6,457 bases of DNA. Origin: Bacteroidota bacterium. Its GTDB lineage: Bacteria; CLD3; SB21. The notes under the pieces are model-generated. The model saw only the letters and a list, made by a program, of their open reading frames with translations. It was not told where the DNA came from and searched no databases. Positions 6,443 to 6,457 of the stretch are shown here, piece by piece. Where the stretch lies: positions 1 to 6,457 of the forward strand of contig JAGQUY010000084.1 in assembly GCA_020438245.1 (NCBI GenBank), written 5' to 3'. Numbering within the stretch: the stretch's first letter is position 1; every line of letters begins with the position of its first letter. Made by a program: the position numbers and the translations under genes.

Positions 6443-6448
6443 TTGACA
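6443..6448 (+). promoter_or_regulatory. possible -35 element at right edge
   Basis: TTGACA is an exact sigma-70 -35 hexamer. Its -10 partner would lie beyond the end of the window, so the call cannot be completed. AT-rich DNA and palindromes to its left fit a promoter for a gene to the right. Confidence 0.22.
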
Positions 6449-6457
6449 ACTGGATCG

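Larger units (their letters stand above)
6126..6457. other. intergenic, AT-rich, probably regulatory region without a recognised gene
   Basis: This stretch carries no gene I can support. Its left part holds the promoter and ribosome site of the minus-strand small gene. From about 6200 it turns visibly AT-rich compared with the operon. It contains an imperfect GC-clamped hairpin (6203-6240), the odd palindrome CTTAACTTAAG (6239-6249), ATGTATTACAT (6303-6313), TGTGA-N6-TCACA (6330-6345), ACTGA-N7-TCAGT (6375-6391) and TTGACA (6443-6448). It most likely serves a gene starting right of the window, or is the end of a mobile element. Confidence 0.55.

Noticed and set aside
6334..6457. Plus-strand frame from ATG 6334 (MPVTRFRASVNIP...) open to the right edge, 41 codons.
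   Set aside because: There is no ribosome site before the ATG, it overlaps the TGTGA-N6-TCACA palindrome, the composition is AT-rich and the product resembles no family I know. It cannot be excluded because the end lies outside the window.
6441..6457. Possible CueR/MerR-type copper promoter at CCTTGACAACTGGATCG.
   Set aside because: The typical CueR dyad (ACCTTCC...GGAAGGT) is absent in the visible part, and the spacer and -10 are outside the window.

Overview
The window holds a complete three-gene operon for a CusCBA-type heavy-metal efflux pump (HME-RND tripartite system), all on the + strand, followed by about 580 bases with no long gene. The parts are an outer-membrane channel (cusC-like, 60-1322), a periplasmic lipoprotein adaptor (cusB-like, 1334-2722) and an inner-membrane proton-driven RND transporter (cusA-like, 2742-5873). 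Gaps of 11 and 19 bases, each with a Shine-Dalgarno sequence, point to one transcript. Residues in the transporter that match the copper/silver site of E. coli CusA, and methionine/cysteine metal sites in the adaptor, make Cu(I)/Ag(I) the likely substrate.

The tripartite design requires a Gram-negative cell. The adaptor resembles versions with an extra N-terminal heavy-metal-binding domain, which I associate with Desulfobacterota, Bacteroidota and related groups. Moderate GC in the operon and consensus-like AAGGAG ribosome sites fit, but the window alone does not fix the taxon; a desulfobacterial origin is only a guess.

Layout: 1-59 is a leader that may include the last codons of an upstream gene. 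60-5873 is the pump operon. 5874-6020 is a short convergent gap without a convincing terminator. 6021-6125 on the minus strand is a 34-codon gene candidate missed by length cut-offs. It encodes a single membrane segment, a basic stretch and a C-terminal Cys-Cys-Lys, with its own near-consensus promoter (6152-6180) and ribosome site. 6181-6457 is visibly more AT-rich and looks regulatory or like the edge of another element. It has a GC-clamped hairpin (6203-6240), a perfect TGTGA-N6-TCACA palindrome (6330-6345) and a TTGACA hexamer at the right edge that may belong to a promoter continuing past the window.

Working together: by homology, the adaptor captures Cu(I)/Ag(I) in the periplasm through its N-terminal metal sites and passes it to the transporter's three-methionine site. 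The transporter uses proton influx to push it through the channel to the outside. No regulator, CusF chaperone or P-type ATPase is visible in the window. The best novelty candidates are the minus-strand mini-gene, the doubled metal site of the adaptor, and the loss of one of the four methionine pairs of the CusA relay.
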